Positions 37,703-46,221 of a stretch of DNA of 64,000 nt are shown here, piece by piece (position 1 is the first letter of the stretch; every line of letters begins with the position of its first letter). The stretch comes from an uncultured Erythrobacter sp. Lineage in GTDB: Bacteria; Pseudomonadota; Alphaproteobacteria; Sphingomonadales; Sphingomonadaceae. Location of the stretch: NCBI GenBank assembly GCA_947499505.1, contig CANMOQ010000002.1, positions 124,001 through 188,000 of the forward strand, given 5' to 3'. A program made the translations under genes and the position numbers. Under the pieces are notes generated by a model. That model was not told the origin of the DNA and ran no database searches. It worked only from the letters and a program-made list of their open reading frames with translations.

Positions 37703-37810
37703 CGTTTGGTCTTTTCATTGGTGGGTGGGGCAAATGCTGCACCACTCGGTTGAAGTCCCTAAGGCCGTATTACCCGACTAATACGCTTCATTCCAGCATT
37801 AACAGTGGTT

Positions 37811-38713
37811 TCACGCGCGCACCAGCGTGCCAACGCCGCGTGCTGTGAAGAATTCGAGCAGCATCGCGTGCGCCACGCGGCCATCCAGCACAACCGCCGC
37901 TTCGCAGCCGGATTCGACCGCGGTCACGCAGGTCTCCAGCTTGGGCACCATGCCGCCTTTGATCACGCCGCTGTCGCGCAAGCTCCCGATTTGCGCCGGG
38001 TTGAGATCGGTCAAGAGTTCGCCCTCTGCATCGAGCACACCCGCCACGTCGGTGAGCAGAAACAGGCGCGCTGCCCCCAGCGCGGCGGCAATCGCCCCGG
38101 CCATCGTATCGGCGTTAATGTTGTAGGTCGCGCCATCTTCACCCGCCGCGATAGGCGCGATCACGGGGATCATTCCAGCGGCAACCGCTGTGTCGATCAC
38201 GCTGGTATCGACCTCTGCCGGTTCGCCGACAAAGCCGAGATCCACGACCTGTTCAATGTGGCTTTCCGGATCGCGCGTGGTCCGCTCTACCTTGCGTGCC
38301 CGCACCAGCCCGCCATCCTTGCCAGAGATGCCCAGCGCCTTGCCGCCAGCCTCAGCTAGCCATCCAACAAGCTGTTTGTTGATCGCGCCCGAGAGGACCA
38401 TCTCCGCGACCTTTGCCGTCGCTTCATCGGTGACGCGCAGGCCATCGACAAAGGTGGTCTCAACGCCGAGCTTGTCTAGCATTTCGCCAATTTGCGGGCC
38501 GCCGCCGTGCACCACGACCGGGTTAATCCCGACCGCCCTCAGCAGCACAATATCCTCGGCAAAATCGCGCGCGGCCTGAGGGTTACCCATCGCGTGCCCG
38601 CCATACTTCACCACGAAAGTGCGCCCGGCGTAACGCTGAAAATAGGGCAGCGCCTCGATCAAGACCTGCGCTTTGGCGATCTCTTGGGCTTGCGGCTCGC
38701 TGGATGCGGTCAT
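37811..38713 (-). CDS. argB: Acetylglutamate kinase ArgB
   Basis: A 300-aa amino-acid kinase, the second step of arginine biosynthesis (N-acetylglutamate to its 5-phosphate). It has [10 protein letters not shown] for the phosphate site, [11 protein letters not shown], the acetylglutamate contact region GLRVTDE, and late [16 protein letters not shown] placed the start at 38713 (MTASSEPQ); the open frame extends to 38761. A 108-nt gap with no gene separates it from yggT and holds a small inverted repeat CGTATT...AATACG without a T tract. Confidence 0.96.
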   Translation of the reverse strand: MTASSEPQAQEIAKAQVLIEALPYFQRYAGRTFVVKYGGHAMGNPQAARDFAEDIVLLRAVGINPVVVHGGGPQIGEMLDKLGVETTFVDGLRVTDEATAKVAEMVLSGAINKQLVGWLAEAGGKALGISGKDGGLVRARKVERTTRDPESHIEQVVDLGFVGEPAEVDTSVIDTAVAAGMIPVIAPIAAGEDGATYNINADTMAGAIAAALGAARLFLLTDVAGVLDAEGELLTDLNPAQIGSLRDSGVIKGGMVPKLETCVTAVESGCEAAVVLDGRVAHAMLLEFFTARGVGTLVRA

Positions 38714-38962
38714 GGATAGCGCTCTTCTTTGCTCAAACTTCGCGGGCGCGCCTGAGGCCATTATGGCCCGGACGCTGAGCGGAGCGCTTAGCGGCTAAGT
38801 CGCTCTCTGGAAAGCGCTGTGCAGAGCTGCGCTCACGTCAAATCGCACTCGCAGACTTGCAATTGAATTGCATCGGCGCGTAACCTTTGCGGTGCGGACT
38901 GCGAACTGCTCTGTGGGCGGTGCGTGAATTACCACCGCCGATTGGATTTTTTGGAGGACAAC

Positions 38963-39295
38963 ATGATCACTACTCGCACTAAAGGTTCTTTCACTCTGGC
39001 GATCGCAGCAGGGCTTGCGGCGGCGTGTTCAGGCGGTGGCTCTGCCCCAGCCGAAGACGGCGCAGCAGGCACCGAAGCAGAAGCGCTCGCAGCAGCTGGC
39101 GGCGGCGAGAAAGAGAAGTGCTTCGGCGTTTCACTCGCTGGCAAGAACGACTGTGCAGCGGGCCCGGGCACCAGCTGCGCTGGCACCAGCACTGAAGACT
39201 ATCAAGGCAACGCCTGGACCTATGTTGATGCGGGCACATGCGTTGACATTGAAACGCCAAACGGCACAGGTTCGCTGACCGAAATCACCGCTTAA
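38963..39295 (+). CDS. Orphan BufA1/DUF2282-like exported small protein
   Basis: A 110-aa protein. It has a signal or lipobox region ([11 protein letters not shown]), an Ala/Glu-rich spacer, then the DUF2282/bufferin core with four Cys in the expected order: [27 protein letters not shown] 38963 follows GGAGG. Bufferins are post-translationally modified copper-handling peptides normally encoded with BufB and BufC. Neither is nearby, so modification would have to be in trans or lost. A rho-independent terminator follows at 39339. Confidence 0.8.
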   Translation: MITTRTKGSFTLAIAAGLAAACSGGGSAPAEDGAAGTEAEALAAAGGGEKEKCFGVSLAGKNDCAAGPGTSCAGTSTEDYQGNAWTYVDAGTCVDIETPNGTGSLTEITA

Positions 39296-39337
39296 AGCTG
39301 GTGGATATCCGGGCGCTGACCCTGATCTGAAATGTAT

Positions 39338-39377
39338 AAGGGCCGCTGGGAGCAATCCTGAGCGGCCCTTTGCTTTG
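39338..39377 (+). terminator. Rho-independent terminator after the bufferin-like gene
   Basis: Stem AGGGCCGCT (39339-39347) pairs with AGCGGCCCT (39361-39369) with a 13-nt loop, followed by TTTGCTTTG. It lies 43 nt after the stop. Confidence 0.85.
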
Positions 39378-39405
39378 CCGCATATGAGACTGCTACACGC
39401 CCGCC

Positions 39406-39933
39406 ATGTTAAAGGGACGATCACGCAAGCGGCGGCGCAGCTGGTGGGCATCGGTGCGCGTGTTTGTGCTTGCCGCCGCCGTCACCGCGCTGTGGTGGTT
39501 CGTGTATCGCCCGCTCACAGCGGAGGGCGAATGGATCGCCGTCGAGAAGGACTACGGATTGTGCGCCATGCGCAGCGACGGGCCCGTCCAAGGCTGCGTG
39601 ATCGATGGCGATACGCTGGCCATTGGCTTCGGCAAGCAGGCCCGCCGCATCCGCTTCACCGGGTACGACGCACCGGAGCTGGACGGAGCCTGCGAGGCGG
39701 AGCGAGAGCGCGCCATCAAGGCTCGCGATTTCCTCCACGCTTGGCTCAGCGAGGGCGCGTTTGAGTGGAGCGGCGCGGATGAGCCACCCTACGACCAATA
39801 TGGCCGCGAGCTGCGGGAAGTGCGGCGCGAGCAGCCCGGCAATCGCTATGAGTATTTGGCCGATGCGATGGTCGAGCACGATCTTGCCGCCGCATCAGGC
39901 TGGGGCACAACCCCGCGCGATTGGTGCGAGTGA
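39406..39933 (+). CDS. Thermonuclease-family (SNase-like) membrane-anchored protein
   Basis: A 175-aa protein. A basic N-terminus and one TM helix (ASVRVFVLAAAVTALWWFVY) are followed by a staphylococcal-nuclease-like domain: CVIDGDTLAIGF, RRIRFTGYDAPELDG, then a C-terminal YDQYGRELREV. It keeps the DGDT block and the Asp-Ala-Pro-Glu loop. Whether it cleaves DNA is unknown. A deleted relative lies 0.7 kb downstream. Confidence 0.85.
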   Translation: MLKGRSRKRRRSWWASVRVFVLAAAVTALWWFVYRPLTAEGEWIAVEKDYGLCAMRSDGPVQGCVIDGDTLAIGFGKQARRIRFTGYDAPELDGACEAERERAIKARDFLHAWLSEGAFEWSGADEPPYDQYGRELREVRREQPGNRYEYLADAMVEHDLAAASGWGTTPRDWCE

Positions 39934-40033
39934 GCGCGAGCCAGCGGGCACCTGCTGTGGATGGCTACTGTTGCACAACACGCACGGTTCTTTACGTAGG
40001 GACATGTAAACGCATCTCATGGGGGATCATGCA

Positions 40034-40432
40034 ATGAACGACACCAACACCAACAGCCCAGAACCAAGCTCTGGCAATCGCCAACCTGCGCCGCATAGCG
40101 GAGGCTTCGACGCCAACCGTCCAACCATCATCAGCCTGCTCTATCTCGCCAGCTTTGTGACCGGGATCACCGGCCTTGTTGGCATCGTTCTCGCCCATGT
40201 GTGGCAGGGCGAAGATCAAGAGCCATGGATGGCCTCGCACTACACCTACCTCATCCGTACCTTCTGGATCGGCCTCGTCGCATCGATCGTCGCCGGTTTG
40301 CTGACCATCGTGTTGATCGGCTTTCTGCTGCTGCCAGTCATCGCCGTTTGGGTTGGCGTGCGCAGCGTCATGAGCTTCCTCAAGGCGCAGAAGCAAGAGC
40401 CTATGCCAGACCCAGAGACGCTGGCGTTCTAA
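40034..40432 (+). CDS. DUF4870-like membrane protein
   Basis: A 132-aa protein with a Pro/Asn-rich N-terminus followed by three hydrophobic segments: IISLLYLASFVTGITGLVGIVLAHVW, FWIGLVASIVAGLLTIVLIG, and the last leading into VGVRSVMSFLKAQ. This matches the DUF4870 layout. I preferred ATG 40034, with GGGGATC before it, over ATG 40019. It is followed by a strong terminator. Confidence 0.75.
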   Translation: MNDTNTNSPEPSSGNRQPAPHSGGFDANRPTIISLLYLASFVTGITGLVGIVLAHVWQGEDQEPWMASHYTYLIRTFWIGLVASIVAGLLTIVLIGFLLLPVIAVWVGVRSVMSFLKAQKQEPMPDPETLAF

Positions 40433-40475
40433 GGCTTGCCTTGCACGGCGCTGCTTGCGGCGCTTGACCAACAAT

Positions 40476-40508
40476 CGGGGCCAGCCATGCGCTGGCCCCG
40501 TTTCGTTT
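40476..40508 (+). terminator. Rho-independent terminator after the DUF4870-like gene
   Basis: Perfect 10-bp stem CGGGGCCAGC / GCTGGCCCCG around a 5-nt loop (40476-40500), followed by TTTCGTTTG. Confidence 0.88.
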
Positions 40509-40610
40509 GTGGTCTCTGACCGGCAATGTCGCTCACTGATCCCGCCTTCCATCAGCGCCCGAATACGTAGCAGCCCTAAGGGTTCGACCGGATGATGCTC
40601 TGAGCGTTGC

Positions 40611-40646
40611 TGGGCCATTGCCCGGAGTTGGGCCATTGCCCGGAGA
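40611..40646 (+). repeat. 18-bp tandem duplication before the SNase pseudogene
   Basis: TGGGCCATTGCCCGGAG occurs twice, starting at 40611 and 40629, with an 18-bp period. The second copy abuts the ATG at 40646 and duplicates the CCGGAG that would be nearest to a ribosome site. Confidence 0.85.
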
Positions 40647-40974
40647 TGACTCACCGCACTCTCCCATTCCGTCTGCCACCGGTCTGTGCAGCTATGGCCA
40701 CGCTGATCGCCATTGCGCTCAACCCGCCAGGCACCCAAGCCCAAGCGAGCGAAGCCGCTGACACCGAACGCGCCCGCTTCCCCGTTTGCGTCGGCTCTGG
40801 ACGCATCACCTGCATCGTCGATGGCGACACCATCTGGTATCGCGGGACCAAGATCCGCATCGCAGACATCGACACGCCAGAGGTCTCTCGCCCGGCGGGC
40901 AGAGCCTCGGCATGACGCTCGTTCGCGAAGGCCTCGCCGAGGAGTGGGGCGGGCCGCGCATCGACTGGTGCTGA
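40646..40974 (+). pseudogene. Thermonuclease-family gene with internal deletion and frameshift
   Basis: The first frame encodes a signal peptide and the N-terminal half of an SNase-like domain (CIVDGDTIWYRGTKIRIADIDTPEV) and then stops at 40915 after RPAGRASA. From about 40895 another frame gives the normal C-terminus, GQSLGMTLVREGLAEEWG to DWC and TGA 40974. The middle of the domain, roughly 50 residues in relatives, is missing. An out-of-frame deletion joined the two ends, so no functional nuclease is expected. Confidence 0.8.
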
Positions 40975-41013
40975 GCGGGTGGCGCGATGCAAGCCGCGCT
41001 GATACCAAGCGGC

Positions 41014-41724
41014 ATGATCACAACCCTCAGATTCGCCGCCACCGGCATCGCCGCCCTCTCGCTCACCGCCGCTTGCAGCCAGCCAGCCGACGACACCGCA
41101 TCGCCAGCGGCAGGCGCTGACACTCAGGCGGAGTTCTGGGCCGCGCTCTCCACGCACTGCGGCAAGGCCTATGCCGGCCAGCTCACCAGCGAAGACGAAG
41201 CGGATGCGGACTTCGTCGGCAAGGCCATGGTCATGCAGGTCCGCGAATGCAGCGACACGCGCATCGCCATACCCTTTCACATCGAGACCGAGCCTGGCGT
41301 GTGGGACCGATCACGCACCTGGCTGATCACCAAGACCGATGCCGGTCTGCGCCTCAAGCATGATCACCGCCATGAGGACGGCGAGGAGGACGCGGTCACC
41401 ATGTATGGCGGCGACACCGCAAACGCTGGCACCGCGATGCGTCAGGAGTTCCCCGTCGATGCAGAGAGCATCGCTCTGTTTGAGCGCCCCGAGTTCGGCG
41501 GCACGTACTGCGCCTCCGTCGTCAACACCTGGAGCGTTGAGGTCGATCCAGCGGGCAGCGAGACGCCCACCTTCGCTTACACCCTCACCCGCCCGATCCG
41601 CATGGGCCGTCCCAAGAGCGATGATGGCTCCTGCCCGGGCCGCTACACGGGCCGCACCTTCCGGGTTGAGTTCGACCTCGCCAACGAGGTGGAGGCCCCG
41701 CCCGCCGCCTGGGGCCAGGCGTAA
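41014..41724 (+). CDS. Hypothetical lipoprotein
   Basis: A lipoprotein of about 236 aa (lipobox LTAACSQ). The mature protein is beta-rich, with motifs MVMQVRECSDTRIAIPFHIE, WLITKTDAGLRLKHDHR and FERPEFGGTYCASVV. It is common in style for this bacterial group but I cannot name the family. ATG 41014 starts the signal peptide; an upstream in-frame start at 40987 is also open. A stand-alone gene, with 244 nt before the next and nothing recognised there. Confidence 0.7.
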   Translation: MITTLRFAATGIAALSLTAACSQPADDTASPAAGADTQAEFWAALSTHCGKAYAGQLTSEDEADADFVGKAMVMQVRECSDTRIAIPFHIETEPGVWDRSRTWLITKTDAGLRLKHDHRHEDGEEDAVTMYGGDTANAGTAMRQEFPVDAESIALFERPEFGGTYCASVVNTWSVEVDPAGSETPTFAYTLTRPIRMGRPKSDDGSCPGRYTGRTFRVEFDLANEVEAPPAAWGQA

Positions 41725-41968
41725 GCGCGCCGCCACATCCGCGCTCAGCTCGTCGCTGCTGAGCCACGCTTGGAACGCCTGGAACACAGTCTTAACGCCT
41801 AAATTCAATCGATCACAAAGCGTGCTTTTAATCGCTTTTTCCGATTGAAGCTGCGCGTAGTCCATTCACGCCATGTACCCGCGCAGGGCCCCTGTAGGAA
41901 AGTCGCCGTCTTGATTTGCGCAAATCGCCTGATTAGTCTCGTAGCGGGGAAATAACGGGGGACTATCC

Positions 41969-42805
41969 ATGAAAACCATCAACTTAACGGGCGCGCTTGC
42001 GCTCGCCTTGGTCAGCGCTGGGATCAGCGCGAGTGCCGCCGCGCAGAACGGCGCCATGCCAGACACGGCACCAGAAACAGGCGGCGAGATAGCGACGCAA
42101 GCAATCGAAGAATCCGCAGCCGAGGCCGTCATAGATGCTCCGCCAGCCGCTGCGGAAGAAGCTATGCCCGCCAAGCCGTGCGAGCTGCATATCTGGCCGA
42201 CCGAAAACTACCTCGGCATCAAGATGGGCCTGCTCAGCGGGTTTGGCGCGATTGGCGCTCTGATCGATCAGGAAGGCAACAAGGGCAAAGTCACCACGAT
42301 CAAGGATCTGATGCGCGAATATCTTGGCCCGGATGTGCAGCTTCAGGAGCTGGCCAAGCTCGACTATCTGGAAAAGCTCAAGCTCTCACCGGCGGAATAC
42401 GAAGTCATCGTGCACGAGCCGACGCCGTGGAATGAGGACGTCAAGGGCAACGATGAGCTCAAAGCCGAGGTCAAGGCGATGAACCGCAAGATCAAACGCG
42501 GCCAGCGCCTGACCGACAGCACCAATCCCTGTTACGCGGAGCTGGTGACGACCCACATCTTCTATCACAAGGCGATGATGTACGGGTCGAACCTGTTCAC
42601 CGGCTGGGTGTTCCATAAGTATGATGGCGACACTTTGGTGACCAAAGGCAAGGGGCAGGTGAAGAACCCGCTGGAGGAATTCCCACCCAAGGATGAAAGC
42701 ATGATCCCCGCCGCTCAGACCGAGCTGCGCACGGCGTATTCGCTCGATTTTGCGGAATGGGTTGAGAAGAAATCCGGCGTCTACGCCAAGAAAAAACGCC
42801 GCTGA
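41969..42805 (+). CDS. Hypothetical exported protein
   Basis: A 278-aa protein with a signal peptide ending at ASAAAQNG, an Ala/Glu/Pro-rich linker (residues about 25-68), then a domain starting PCELHIWPTENYLGIKMG and ending in a basic KKKRR. Conserved-looking blocks are NPCYAELVTTHIFYHKAMMYGSNLFTGW (positions 42523-42606). The family is unknown. A good ribosome site, GGGGGAC, precedes ATG 41969. Confidence 0.7.
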   Translation: MKTINLTGALALALVSAGISASAAAQNGAMPDTAPETGGEIATQAIEESAAEAVIDAPPAAAEEAMPAKPCELHIWPTENYLGIKMGLLSGFGAIGALIDQEGNKGKVTTIKDLMREYLGPDVQLQELAKLDYLEKLKLSPAEYEVIVHEPTPWNEDVKGNDELKAEVKAMNRKIKRGQRLTDSTNPCYAELVTTHIFYHKAMMYGSNLFTGWVFHKYDGDTLVTKGKGQVKNPLEEFPPKDESMIPAAQTELRTAYSLDFAEWVEKKSGVYAKKKRR

Positions 42806-42892
42806 GGCGCGAGGGCTTGGCGGCCGTGCTCTAACCGGCGCGGCCGCGGCTCCATGCCTTCAACTTACCTCGGCAGATAACGCCGCGAAGCG

Positions 42893-43183
42893 CTACTGAT
42901 CTTCGCCAATCTCATTGGTGTTGATGTTTTCCGGCTCATCCAGGTCGGCGGTATTTGGCGTGTCGCCTTCGGGCGCCGCGCCTTCTACGCCGGGCACAGC
43001 CTCTTCGATTTCTGCGCCGGTCACGGTGTCATTCGCTTCAATCGCTTGTTCAATGCCCTGCATTTCTGCTGGCTCCCCCTCGGCTGCGGTGTCATCTGCC
43101 GCGCCGCCGCATGCCGCCAGCGTGAGTGACACACCCAAGGCGGCGATAAGGGCTGGCGATTTTGAGGTGGTTAGCTTTCGCAT
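42893..43183 (-). CDS. Small acidic lipoprotein
   Basis: A 96-aa lipoprotein (lipobox TLAACGG) whose mature part is almost entirely acidic and low-complexity (AAEGEPAEMQGIEQAIEAND). The start is preceded by AGGAG. Function is not inferable. Confidence 0.65.
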   Translation of the reverse strand: MRKLTTSKSPALIAALGVSLTLAACGGAADDTAAEGEPAEMQGIEQAIEANDTVTGAEIEEAVPGVEGAAPEGDTPNTADLDEPENINTNEIGEDQ

Positions 43184-43272
43184 GGTGTTCTCCTATGTGT
43201 CTCCCTTGACCAACAGAGAAGGCGGCATTGCGTTCCGCCGGACGTTCTGGAAAGCCGCGAAGGCCCCGGTCT

Positions 43273-43860
43273 TTACTCGCCCGCTGGCGGATATTGCGGC
43301 GCGGCGCCGTGATCGATGCTCAGGCTTTCCAGCAAGCGAAAGCGCCCCTCTTCCGCTATCCATTTCCACACATGGATATAGCGCGCGCCGCCAACCTGCA
43401 CCCATGATGGGCCGCCGGGATCATCCGCGCCGTATGTGCCCGCGGGCCGCTGGCGCAGTTCCTGAAAGGTGTGTGCGCCGCGTTCGAGCACGCCCCAATC
43501 GCCCAGCTTCGTGATCTGGCGCACGCCGGGCACGGACAGGCGGCGGTTCATATATCCGGGGTTCTTACCGTCTGGCTGGCGCGCTTCGCATTGCTCGCGC
43601 ACGATGCCGATAAAGCCCGCTCGGTCTGACGCGACCATGCCGCCCAGATCGTGCAGCATGCGAAAATCCTCGGCCAGAAGCGGCTCCAGCTGGTCCGCGT
43701 CGCATCCCTCAAACGCGGCCCAGAACAGCGCGCCGTCATTGGCAATCACTTGCTCACGCGCCTCGTCAATTGGCGGGATGGGAGCGGGCGCATCAGCAGG
43801 AGACGCGGGGGCGGTCTGAGCAAGCGCAAGCGCGAGTGCAAACGCAGGGGCAGTGAACAT
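43273..43860 (-). CDS. Exported NTF2-like (DUF4440) protein
   Basis: A 195-aa protein with a signal peptide, then an alpha+beta NTF2-like fold: a long first helix with FWAAFEGCDADQLEPLLAEDF, then LHDLGG and a beta-sheet region with RYIHVWKW. DUF4440 proteins bind small molecules or act as SnoaL-type enzymes; no catalytic assignment is possible here. A perfect palindrome 19 nt upstream suggests regulated expression. Confidence 0.8.
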   Translation of the reverse strand: MFTAPAFALALALAQTAPASPADAPAPIPPIDEAREQVIANDGALFWAAFEGCDADQLEPLLAEDFRMLHDLGGMVASDRAGFIGIVREQCEARQPDGKNPGYMNRRLSVPGVRQITKLGDWGVLERGAHTFQELRQRPAGTYGADDPGGPSWVQVGGARYIHVWKWIAEEGRFRLLESLSIDHGAAPQYPPAGE

Positions 43861-43878
43861 GGACGGAAACTCCTCAGA

Positions 43879-43902
43879 CGTGTATTATATGAGTAATACA
43901 CG
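43879..43902. promoter_or_regulatory. Perfect 9-bp inverted repeat upstream of the DUF4440 gene
   Basis: CGTGTATTA-tatgag-TAATACACG, 24 bp overall, 19-42 nt upstream of the start at 43860 and overlapping a TATTAT-like -10 on either strand. The size and symmetry fit a dimeric repressor operator. The regulator is unknown. Confidence 0.6.
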
Positions 43903-43958
43903 CAATCAAAGCCTGTTCAAGCCGTATCCGCTACCGCCCCTACACATGCCTGGGCTGT

Positions 43959-44216
43959 TCAGGCCGCAGAGCAGCGAGCCTGCGTCACGATCCCGGTAAT
44001 CTCATCGAGCAGCCCGAGGCGTTTCCTTTTTAGGGCATCAGTGCGTTCATCGCTCGCCGCCTCGGTTTCGGCTTCAATCCGGTGTACCTCGCGGTTTACT
44101 TCGTGATATTTGTCCGCAAGCCGGGCGTAATGCGCATCATCCCGCTTCAGCCGGGTCAGCAGGTCGCGGTCCCGTTTGAAAATCTCGGTCAATTCATTGG
44201 GGGTGTGCTGTGACAT
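43959..44216 (-). CDS. YdcH/DUF465 family protein
   Basis: An 85-aa two-helix coiled-coil protein: an N-terminal LTEIFKRDRDLLTRLKRDDAHYARLADKYHEVNREVHRIEAE, then DALKRKRLGLLDEI, typical of DUF465. I chose ATG 44216; the frame is open to 44282. The function of the family is unknown. Confidence 0.88.
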   Translation of the reverse strand: MSQHTPNELTEIFKRDRDLLTRLKRDDAHYARLADKYHEVNREVHRIEAETEAASDERTDALKRKRLGLLDEITGIVTQARCSAA

Positions 44217-44323
44217 AGTCGTGCCGCTCCTTCGGTTTGTACGGTTGGCAATTGTATTGAGGCAGCGGCGGGGGCCGCACATTGACCCAGATCAAATTTG
44301 AACGCCAAGCACACAAAAGAGCC

Positions 44324-44476
44324 TCAGCCGTCTGCTTTCTCACGCGCGGCGAGCATATTCTGCAGCACGGCGACCCGCGCACGCTCCTTGGGATAGGCCT
44401 TGTCCGGATGCGCTTCGAGCTTGTCGAGCAGGATGCGCAGTTCCTTCTCGCGGTCGGCATGGGTGGTCTTTTGCAT
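44324..44476 (-). CDS. Small helical protein, 50 aa
   Basis: It reads MQKTTHADREKELRILLDKL and ends AAREKADG, and is very charged and helical. GAGGAG lies eight nt before the ATG (44476), which supports translation. Downstream and in the same direction is the DUF465 gene, so the two may be co-transcribed. The family is unknown. Confidence 0.65.
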   Translation of the reverse strand: MQKTTHADREKELRILLDKLEAHPDKAYPKERARVAVLQNMLAAREKADG

Positions 44477-44582
44477 GGTTTGCTCCTCTTGCTTGGAGAG
44501 TGAGGCATACCATGGCGCGGCCCAGCCTGTGGGTACGTCAATTCCCTTAGAGCGTTACATTGCACACCGGAGAAGGTGACGA

Positions 44583-44909
44583 CTAACCGGCAACGCTCCT
44601 CAGCATAGCGATAAAGTTGCCCCACCCCATGACCGAACCAGTGATGATGACGAAGGCTTGCAGCACCGCAATGAAATGCAGATGCCTGCTGAACGGCTGT
44701 TTGCGCGTCTTGTGCCGGAACAATTGCCGGCCGGCATAGGCCCCCGGTGTTCCGCCGACAAATGCCCACATCAACAGTGTCGCCTCGCTGATCCGCCCGC
44801 TTTGCGCTTCAGCCAAAGCCTTATCGATCCCGAAGCACGCAAATGCGATCAGATTGATGGCGATCAGGTAACAGGTTAGCCATTCGAGAGGATTGAAGGA
44901 TTGCTCCAT
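44583..44909 (-). CDS. DUF1294 membrane protein
   Basis: A 108-aa membrane protein with the DUF1294 hallmarks: NLIAFACFGIDKALA after the first TM, LLMWAFVGGTPGAYAGRQLFRHKTRKQPF in the centre, and a final TM. The function is unknown. Confidence 0.9.
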   Translation of the reverse strand: MEQSFNPLEWLTCYLIAINLIAFACFGIDKALAEAQSGRISEATLLMWAFVGGTPGAYAGRQLFRHKTRKQPFSRHLHFIAVLQAFVIITGSVMGWGNFIAMLRSVAG

Positions 44910-44950
44910 AGTCGGGATTTAGCAATTCGCACTGCTTTGGAAAGCCAACC

Positions 44951-45526
44951 ATGCCAAAAGTAACCGCCTGCGATGTGCCAGAGGGCAGCCTGCTCGCTAA
45001 TTTTGGCGGGCCGGATGATTACCGCGATTGCTTTGCGCGCGACGTGCCGGGTGAGGTGACTTTGGCGGCGTTTATTGAGCGGTTCTATTGCAGCATGGCG
45101 TTCCGGCCAGAGCGGCTGGTGCTGGGCCTGATCGGACGCGGCGCGAGCAATGATGATGCGGCAAAGCTGGCGCGCGGCGAGGTGCAGAAATTCGCGGCGT
45201 GGAATGTGGTGGAACGGTGGGACGCTGAGGCAGATGGCTTGGTCGCGGAGTACGGACCCGCAGGGTCCGCAAGCCCAAGCGGGCGCCCGCAGGCCCGCAA
45301 GGGCCGAGGAGATCGCAGCGCGGATGCGCTGCGGAACACAAAAAAACCCCAAATCCTGCTGCGCGATTTCTCTGGCGCAACCGCCAGCTGGCTGTCGGTT
45401 CAACCCGGCGAGGGCAGCACGGTTTTGATGTTTGGCAGCTGGCTAACCCGGCCCGACCGCCCGCTCGTCAAAGCCGCGATCCCGTTTCATGTTTGGTATT
45501 CAAAGGTGTTGCTGGGCGGGGTTTAG
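44951..45526 (+). CDS. Hypothetical protein with a palindromic in-frame insertion
   Basis: A 191-aa soluble protein. The N-terminal part (NFGGPDDYRDCFAR, FYCSMAFRPERLVLGLIG) and the C-terminal part (ILLRDFSGATASWLSVQPG) look like one small alpha/beta domain. Between them residues about 100-134 (YGPAGSASPSGRPQARKG and on) are low-complexity, basic and encoded by hairpin-forming GC-rich DNA at 45251-45345. The natural protein is probably about 160 aa. The family is not recognised. Confidence 0.65.
   Translation: MPKVTACDVPEGSLLANFGGPDDYRDCFARDVPGEVTLAAFIERFYCSMAFRPERLVLGLIGRGASNDDAAKLARGEVQKFAAWNVVERWDAEADGLVAEYGPAGSASPSGRPQARKGRGDRSADALRNTKKPQILLRDFSGATASWLSVQPGEGSTVLMFGSWLTRPDRPLVKAAIPFHVWYSKVLLGGV
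45251..45345. repeat. GC-rich palindromic insertion inside a coding sequence
   Basis: It contains CGGACCC-gca-GGGTCCG (45253-45269), a run of GGGCGCCCGC/GGCCCGCAAGGGCC palindromes, and CGCAGCGC-ggat-GCGCTGCG (45314-45333). It adds about 32 in-frame codons to the host gene. The architecture recalls palindromic elements that insert into coding regions. No second copy was found in this window. Confidence 0.55.
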
Positions 45527-45578
45527 GTTTCTGGCAGCTTGGGGATAGGTCGGCGTGCTGTGGGCAGCCAATTGACAA

Positions 45579-46217
45579 TCACGACAGTAATTGAACAATC
45601 TTCTCAGGCCCTAAGTTCCTGTGATCAGTCAGGTTCAAATAGCTAATTAGGCCAACAACGGCCAGCAATGACGCACCATCTACGTTGTGAAACTCTCGTT
45701 CAAACAGATGGATATAATCAAAAATCTCTTCTGTGATTTGAAATTTCCTGTGAGCTTTACGAAGACTCCCATGCTTGGTGAAATATGGTCGTATTGCTTC
45801 GTTCGACGGAAGGCGTTTCAGGAATGTGTGTGACCTTCTAAACTCCAACTCGAAAACAGCGTGCTCAAATAGGGATTTATAAGCCCATGCAGGGTACTCA
45901 TATGCCAAAAAGTTTGCATAAAGCAGAACTAACTCATCGAGTATCTTTGGAAATACGAATCTTACTGTATGATTTTTAACACCCGGGCGAAGGTCAAATA
46001 TCGGGTCAATCAATGTATTACTATTGATTTTCGCTGCGTGTATTTCACAGCCTGTCAAATCAAATCCTCGCAAATCTTGTCCGCGTAGGTCGCAGCCTTG
46101 GAGTGATTGGCCGCGGTACAGCGTCCGGTAGTCGACCTTTGCAATGGACGCGAGTTTTCTTAAATCACCCGATGAAGAGGCTAAGACTTCAGCGACCGAA
46201 GCAGACCAATGAGCCAC
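45579..46217 (-). CDS. Pentapeptide-repeat-containing protein of a two-gene islet
   Basis: A protein of about 212 aa. Near the N-terminus there are four or five pentapeptide units (QSLQGCDLRGQDLRGFDLTG), forming a short right-handed beta-helix, followed by a helical domain of about 140 residues with many aromatic and charged residues. No family recognised. I prefer GTG 46217, four nt after the upstream stop and behind AGGAGG; a TTG at 46241 is the longer option. Base composition is clearly more AT-rich than the neighbours, which suggests transfer. Confidence 0.6.
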   Translation of the reverse strand: MAHWSASVAEVLASSSGDLRKLASIAKVDYRTLYRGQSLQGCDLRGQDLRGFDLTGCEIHAAKINSNTLIDPIFDLRPGVKNHTVRFVFPKILDELVLLYANFLAYEYPAWAYKSLFEHAVFELEFRRSHTFLKRLPSNEAIRPYFTKHGSLRKAHRKFQITEEIFDYIHLFEREFHNVDGASLLAVVGLISYLNLTDHRNLGPEKIVQLLS

Positions 46218-46221
46218 CTCG

